Assembly (NCBI RefSeq): GCF_024195295.1
Contig: NZ_JAMFTH010000005.1
Location: forward strand, 124,001-188,000
Direction: 5' to 3'
Length of the DNA: 64,000 nt
Source of the DNA: Gilvimarinus xylanilyticus
GTDB lineage: Bacteria; Pseudomonadota; Gammaproteobacteria; Pseudomonadales; Cellvibrionaceae
Below are positions 59,726-64,000 of this stretch, one piece after another; position 1 is the first letter of the stretch, and each line of letters begins with the position of its first letter. Under the pieces are notes generated by a model. It worked only from the letters and a program-made list of their open reading frames with translations, had not been told where the DNA came from and searched no databases. The translations under genes and the position numbers were made by a program.

Positions 59726-62317
59726 TTATTTGTTGTGCGAAAATTTGGCTTCGCTTTGAGTTCGTATTCGCTCTGAAAACACTTCAGCATCTAAAGGGCG
59801 ATCAAAATAATAGCCCTGGCCAAAATCACACTGCCACAGCTTAAGCATAGATAGCTGCTCGGGCGTTTCTATTCCCTCTGCGACAACATCCAAAGAAAGT
59901 TTGTGGCAAAGTCCAATCATGGCTTCTGTGAGTGATTCAGGTATTGTTTGTTGGCCCAGTTGGCGAATAAATGATTGGTCGATTTTAATGATATCGATGG
60001 GGAATTTTGTGAGGTAGCTCAGGGAGGAATAACCCGTGCCAAAATCATCTATGGCTATAGTAACCCCTATGGCCTTCAGTTTTGTGAGTACCCACATAAT
60101 GCGCTCGGACTCTTCGATAAGTAATCGTTCAGTCATCTCTACGGTAACGTTAATTTTACGTGAAGCATTGGTAATTAACTCAAGCCACTTATTCAGGGAG
60201 TCATCTTTACAAGAAAAGATCCGCGGTGAGACGTTAACAGACAACTCTAACGGGTAATTAAAACGCTCGGTTAAATTGGCTACAAAGTCGGTCGCTGTTG
60301 CCAACACAAATCGATCAATTTCATTGATTCGACCGGTCTCTTCAGCGAGAGCAATAAACTCGTCCGTGGCAATTTGTTTGCCGTTTCGAACCCAGCGAAC
60401 AAGTGCCTCACACTTACTAATTCGGTTGGTATTAAGATCAATAATAGGTTGGTAGTAAACCGTAAATTCATTGTTGATAATCGCAGCGGCTAGCTTATTA
60501 CTGAGCTGATGACGCTTCTCGGAAACTATTTGCATGGTGGGAGTAAAAAACTGCCAGCCATTTCTACCCGATCTTTTTACTTCATACATGGCCTGGTCAG
60601 CATTCGATACTAACGTTTCACCTCTCTGGCTGTCGTCGGGGAAGATAGATATTCCGACGCTCGCGCCACAGAAGATTTGTTTTCCATCAATAGTGAAAGA
60701 GGCAGAAATGGCGTCGATAATTTCTTGAGAGATATAAACCGGAACTTTACTTTGATGCACATCGTGCAAAATAACAATAAACTCATCACCGCTGTAACGC
60801 GCCACGGTATCAGAGGCGCGAATGCAGTTTTTTATCCTCTGCCCGACCTCCTTTAATAGTTTATCGCCTATGCTGTGGCCCAAATTATCGTTGACGGGTT
60901 TAAAGTTATCTAAATCGATAAAAAGAATGGCCAGTTTAGATTTTTCGCGTTGGGCTCTCTCAATCGCCTTGCTTAAGCGATTGTAAAACAACAGCCGGTT
61001 GGGAAGACCTGTAAGCTGATCGTAAATCGCTTGCTGCTGTATTTTATTGGTAAAGCGTTTTCGCTGGGTAATATCCTGTAAAGAGCCCAGTACCGGATAC
61101 GGCAAGGGATAATCGGTCAAAGGTTTCCCTAGCACTCTCGCCCAGCGTTTTTCTCTTTGCGGCCCGGTGAACGATAGTTCTAAATCAAAGGCATCCCCCA
61201 GGGTTGCTTTTTCGATAGCTGTGCTTAGGCGCTTTCCTTGCGAGTCTCCGAATTGCCCGAGAAATTCAGATAGGGACGGTGGGGTATCGGTATCGCCTAT
61301 ATTTAGAATAGATGCGGTTTGTGAATCCCACAAGGTGAGTTTAAGTTCGTTTCTTTGACGGCTTATTTGCCACCCACCGACCAGGGCGAGTTTGCCCACT
61401 TCACTGAGAAGAATTTGTTTTTTCGCTAATGCTTGTTGAAACTCATACTCGCGGTTGGATTGGTGATAGCGGTAAAAGACTAATAAAAGTAATAGCCCTG
61501 TTAGCACCGCAAATGATGCACGCAACAACCAGACTGTGCCCGAGGTGTTAGCCCAGCCGTTTTTCGGGGCTGCGACGATCTGCCACTGACCCGAACGTAC
61601 ATCAACGAGAGTGGTCACTGCGAGAGGGTCGGCAAAGAGCTGTGGGTCACCGTAAAAGACATTACTGATGGTTTTGTTTTCTTCGAACCAGCGGATCGCA
61701 ATATTCAAAGGCAGATTCGGGTTGCTTAAACCTGCTGCACGGTAGAGGTCTTGGGTATAAATGGGTGCTGAGACAATTCCCCAGAATTGATCGTCGCGAG
61801 TGAATACCGAGGTTCGACCAATCACCGCCTCTTGTCCTTGGATCAACTCGAAAGGACCCGTGAGGTGCATGGCACCGCGCTCGGTTAGTGTTTTTATATC
61901 CTCCCATTGACGGGGGTAATCGCGATAATCCGCCTCCAGTACAGTGCGGTTACCTTCTAAGGGGTGGATAAAACGAACGACATTATTGGGCGCTGCGGCC
62001 ATGTTAACCAGCAGAGGCTGTTGCCGGAACACGCTGCTGACATAAGCGCTGAACTCCCCTTGCTCAATCTCGGGATGGATACCAATATGGGCTGAAAGGC
62101 CGCTGATAAGAGATAGGTTGTTATTGATAATCCCGCTTAACTCGGCGCCCAACAGGGTCAGTTGCTGAGTTGTCTGTAGACGTTTGTTTTGCAGATCAGA
62201 GGCGCGAAAATAGCGCTCTAACAGCCATTCACTGCAGATCATAGTCGCTAGCAGAACCAGCCCCGTGACGATCGCCCAGCGTAGCGGGGTACCTCGGTAT
62301 AAAGAGTCGAGTTTCAT
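59726..62317 (-). CDS. CHASE-PAS-GGDEF-EAL cyclic-di-GMP protein
   Basis: This protein may both make and break cyclic-di-GMP. It has two transmembrane helices (about 10-30 and 265-285) around a periplasmic CHASE-type sensor, then a PAS-like part, GGDEF and EAL domains. The GGDEF motif reads SGDEF, preceded by an I-site RASD (RxxD) five residues earlier; such sequences can be active or regulatory. The EAL domain keeps EALVRW, the NVSPR Asn, EMTERLL, DDFGTGYSSL, IKIDQSF and AEGIETPEQL, so phosphodiesterase activity is likely. I use the ATG at 62317 (863 residues); a GTG at 62341 is possible. It is downstream of the esterase gene with a hairpin in the gap. Confidence 0.93.
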   Translation of the reverse strand: MKLDSLYRGTPLRWAIVTGLVLLATMICSEWLLERYFRASDLQNKRLQTTQQLTLLGAELSGIINNNLSLISGLSAHIGIHPEIEQGEFSAYVSSVFRQQPLLVNMAAAPNNVVRFIHPLEGNRTVLEADYRDYPRQWEDIKTLTERGAMHLTGPFELIQGQEAVIGRTSVFTRDDQFWGIVSAPIYTQDLYRAAGLSNPNLPLNIAIRWFEENKTISNVFYGDPQLFADPLAVTTLVDVRSGQWQIVAAPKNGWANTSGTVWLLRASFAVLTGLLLLLVFYRYHQSNREYEFQQALAKKQILLSEVGKLALVGGWQISRQRNELKLTLWDSQTASILNIGDTDTPPSLSEFLGQFGDSQGKRLSTAIEKATLGDAFDLELSFTGPQREKRWARVLGKPLTDYPLPYPVLGSLQDITQRKRFTNKIQQQAIYDQLTGLPNRLLFYNRLSKAIERAQREKSKLAILFIDLDNFKPVNDNLGHSIGDKLLKEVGQRIKNCIRASDTVARYSGDEFIVILHDVHQSKVPVYISQEIIDAISASFTIDGKQIFCGASVGISIFPDDSQRGETLVSNADQAMYEVKRSGRNGWQFFTPTMQIVSEKRHQLSNKLAAAIINNEFTVYYQPIIDLNTNRISKCEALVRWVRNGKQIATDEFIALAEETGRINEIDRFVLATATDFVANLTERFNYPLELSVNVSPRIFSCKDDSLNKWLELITNASRKINVTVEMTERLLIEESERIMWVLTKLKAIGVTIAIDDFGTGYSSLSYLTKFPIDIIKIDQSFIRQLGQQTIPESLTEAMIGLCHKLSLDVVAEGIETPEQLSMLKLWQCDFGQGYYFDRPLDAEVFSERIRTQSEAKFSHNK

Positions 62318-62392
62318 GGTTAAAGGGCGGTTACACCTCACGTAAATAGGCTATTAGCGAACCCCTGAGTCAGACGTAGGAGTTCTTTTACT

Positions 62393-62434
62393 ATAGCGCT
62401 ATTTGCGCCATATCTCACAGCGATGTGAGATATG
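62393..62434. other. Palindromic elements between esterase and cyclic-di-GMP genes
   Basis: CATATCTCACA (62409-62419) and TGTGAGATATG (62424-62434) form a perfect 11-bp stem with a GCGA tetraloop, and ATAGCGCTAT (62393-62402) is a second palindrome. No T run follows on the minus strand. They could be protein-binding sites upstream of the cyclic-di-GMP gene or a structure ending the esterase transcript. Confidence 0.6.
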
Positions 62435-62487
62435 TGGCTTAACCGCGACGAGATCAGACAGTTGAAGCGGGTATCAACCTGTCCCGT

Positions 62488-63408
62488 TTAGCGGCTCTGA
62501 TCCAACAACCACTGGTAGAAGTCATCGCTGCGATAGACGCGGCGCCATGCATCGTGCCCCATGTCTTCATGGGTGGTAAAGCGAACGTTAGGATGCCCAA
62601 GTTGCTCCAGGCGATTGAGTGCCGGGTAAAAGTATTTGATGGGTATGGTTCTGTCTCTTCCTCCGGCGAACTGCCATACTGGAATCTGATTTTTAGCGAT
62701 GGGCTCGACAAAAGAAGGGTGGCCCCAGCCTACTACCGGTGCGACGGCGGCAAAAAGTTGTGGGTGTTGGCTCGCCAGCCACCAGCTGCCGAAACCGCCG
62801 TAGCTTAAACCGGTAAGGTATAGCCTGTTTTCATCGGTTTTATACTGCTGTTGCACCTGGGTGATAATGTTTAGTAAGTCGCCCTCTATCTTATCCCAGC
62901 CTTCGGGAAGTAGCGCGGGAATACCGCTCATATCACCGTGGGCCGCATCTCCGGACATGGGGTGCGGGGTGGCAAAATGCGGTTCGCGCGGCGGGGTGCC
63001 GTTCTCCTGGCGCTCGGGAATCTGTGAGCGCGAGCGGTTATCGATATAACTAATACCGCGCTTATCCATGTCGAACATGTGCAATTGGGGGGAAATGATA
63101 ATAAACGGTAAATCTTTCTTTTGAATCCAGGCTTCGTACAACGGGCCGTGGATCAGTACATAGTCCAGCTCGTCTTTGCCGTTGCCCCGCTCACCATTGC
63201 CGTGCAAAAACAAAATAACCGGCCACTTCTGCTCAGACGCGGCGTCGTAGCCACGTGGTAGGTAGAGGAAAAAATCTCGCTCTTTTTGATCGGCGCCGCT
63301 GGTATAATTCACCCTTTCCAGCTGAGGCTCGGCTAAGGGCTCGGCTTGTGCGGCAGCGCAGCCGCCGAGGGTGAGAAGCAGAAGACTGATCTTGGTGAAA
63401 AAATTCAT
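62488..63408 (-). CDS. Secreted alpha/beta-hydrolase, esterase type
   Basis: This 306-residue hydrolase has a signal peptide or lipoprotein signal (LTLGGC with Cys17, or SPase I site after AQA) and belongs to the esterase/polyhydroxybutyrate-depolymerase-like alpha/beta-hydrolase group. The triad is Ser202 (in LTGLSYGGFG), Asp252 (in GGRDRTIP) and His285 (in DMGHDAW); the oxyanion segment is LFLHGNGERG. A 45-residue insertion (about 110-160, rich in Pro, His and Arg) is unusual. Carbohydrate esters are a likely substrate given relatives (inference). Confidence 0.9.
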   Translation of the reverse strand: MNFFTKISLLLLTLGGCAAAQAEPLAEPQLERVNYTSGADQKERDFFLYLPRGYDAASEQKWPVILFLHGNGERGNGKDELDYVLIHGPLYEAWIQKKDLPFIIISPQLHMFDMDKRGISYIDNRSRSQIPERQENGTPPREPHFATPHPMSGDAAHGDMSGIPALLPEGWDKIEGDLLNIITQVQQQYKTDENRLYLTGLSYGGFGSWWLASQHPQLFAAVAPVVGWGHPSFVEPIAKNQIPVWQFAGGRDRTIPIKYFYPALNRLEQLGHPNVRFTTHEDMGHDAWRRVYRSDDFYQWLLDQSR

Positions 63409-63419
63409 AAACCGGGTCG

Positions 63420-63899
63420 TTAGGCTTTGTGTTGAATGGGAAGGGCGGTGGTGCGAATCGGAGATTTAAGCACAAAAGACGATTGCACCCCTGTTACCCC
63501 TTCGGTGCGTGTGAGTTTGCCCAGCAGAAACTGCTGAAAAGCATCCATATCTTCGACTATCACTTTTAGCAGATAATCAGCCGACTGGCCGGTTATCAGG
63601 TGACACTCCAGAACCTCAGGGTAATCGGCAATGGTTTGTTCAAAATTGGCAAACCGCTCGGGGGTATGAGTGTCCATACTAATTTGGATAAAGGCGGTTA
63701 AGTTTAAACCCAGCTTGCGGGCGTTAAGCAGGGCTACATAGCCGTCGATCAGGCCGTCTTCTTCCAGCTGGCGCACCCTGCGCAGACAAGGTGAGGGCGA
63801 CAGGCTTATAGCCTCGGCCAGTTCCTGGTTCGAAATACGTCCGTCGCGCTGCAGGCGCTCTAAAATCATGCCGTCGTAGCGGTCGAGTTGCGTTGCCAC
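63420..63899 (-). CDS. Lrp/AsnC family transcriptional regulator
   Basis: Lrp/AsnC proteins are amino-acid-responsive regulators. The 159-residue product has the N-terminal helix-turn-helix (LQRDGRISNQELAEAISLSPSPCLRRVRQLEEDGLI) and the RAM ligand-binding domain (from about 65; LNLTAFIQISMDTHTPERF and LECHLITGQSADYLLKVIV). It resembles the common leucine-responsive subgroup. The esterase gene follows 11 bp downstream. The promoter should lie at 63900-64000. Confidence 0.94.
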   Translation of the reverse strand: MATQLDRYDGMILERLQRDGRISNQELAEAISLSPSPCLRRVRQLEEDGLIDGYVALLNARKLGLNLTAFIQISMDTHTPERFANFEQTIADYPEVLECHLITGQSADYLLKVIVEDMDAFQQFLLGKLTRTEGVTGVQSSFVLKSPIRTTALPIQHKA

Positions 63900-64000
63900 A
63901 AAACCATCCTTTTCAAAATTCTAATATTGGTGATGGTAGCGCAACATTATGCTAATTAATGTAAATAAAAAGGGTTTTTCGCAATCTTCTAGCGTCTGGG

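Overview
The window is a contiguous piece of a gammaproteobacterial chromosome around the replication origin. Gene order (rpmH-rnpA-yidD-yidC-mnmE opposite dnaA-dnaN-recF-gyrB; mnmG-rsmG-parA-parB-atpIBEFHAGDC-glmU; rsd and an AlgP-like protein nearby) and the parS sequence (TGTTCCACGTGGAACA) resemble Pseudomonas. The extra genes, moderate GC and marine-type lipoproteins suggest a member of the Cellvibrionales (Marinimicrobium/Gilvimarinus/Simiduia-like); that placement is inference. Coding density is high. I see no rRNA, tRNA, CRISPR array, intact insertion sequence or prophage.

Layout. 1-9.5 kb: an unknown protein, a MacAB-TolC-type efflux operon, a chemoreceptor, the ABC-F protein YheS and a TIGR02444 protein. 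9.5-16.2 kb: AlgP-like histone-like protein, lipoprotein FKBP isomerase, WD40 lipoprotein, Rsd, FliL-like protein, gshA with a small upstream partner, and a DinB-family protein. 16.3-22.2 kb: uvrD, an orphan TRAP binding protein, an odd structured intergenic stretch, a small secreted protein and a second chemoreceptor. 22.2-32.8 kb, all leftward: a cell-wall precursor block, glmU-uppP-M16 peptidase, then glmR-glmS-unknown-tlyA-lipoprotein. 32.8-40.2 kb: the complete F1Fo ATP synthase operon with a recognisable promoter. 40.3-44.7 kb: mnmG-rsmG-parA-parB. 44.7-45.46 kb: an AT-rich gap with DnaA boxes, a good oriC candidate. 45.46-49.1 kb: MarR-type regulator, fructosamine-kinase-like protein, short signal peptidase I, two membrane-anchored HTH proteins. 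49.1-53.0 kb: mnmE, yidC, yidD, rnpA, rpmH. 53.0-53.45 kb: a second DnaA-box cluster. 53.45-59.6 kb: dnaA-dnaN-recF-gyrB, with two parS sites inside recF. 59.7-63.9 kb: a CHASE-GGDEF-EAL protein, a secreted esterase and an Lrp-family regulator.

How it fits together: DnaA, DnaN, RecF, GyrB, ParA/ParB, parS and two DnaA-box clusters form the replication and segregation core. RpmH, RnpA, YidD and YidC serve ribosome, RNase P and membrane insertion; MnmE and MnmG jointly modify tRNA wobble uridine. GlmS and GlmU make UDP-GlcNAc and UppP recycles its lipid carrier.

I found no strong evidence for a wholly new multi-gene system. The best leads are regulatory or structural: three perfect hairpins placed after atpA, atpG and atpD; a 13-bp perfect hairpin over the rpmH stop codon; competing inverted repeats at 19.95-20.06 kb; a predicted leaderless MarR-type regulator with a four-cysteine tail; and a pair of HTH proteins tethered to the membrane. 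Many start codons were moved inward from the longest open frame on the basis of ribosome-binding sites, family length or operon spacing; these choices are stated per gene.
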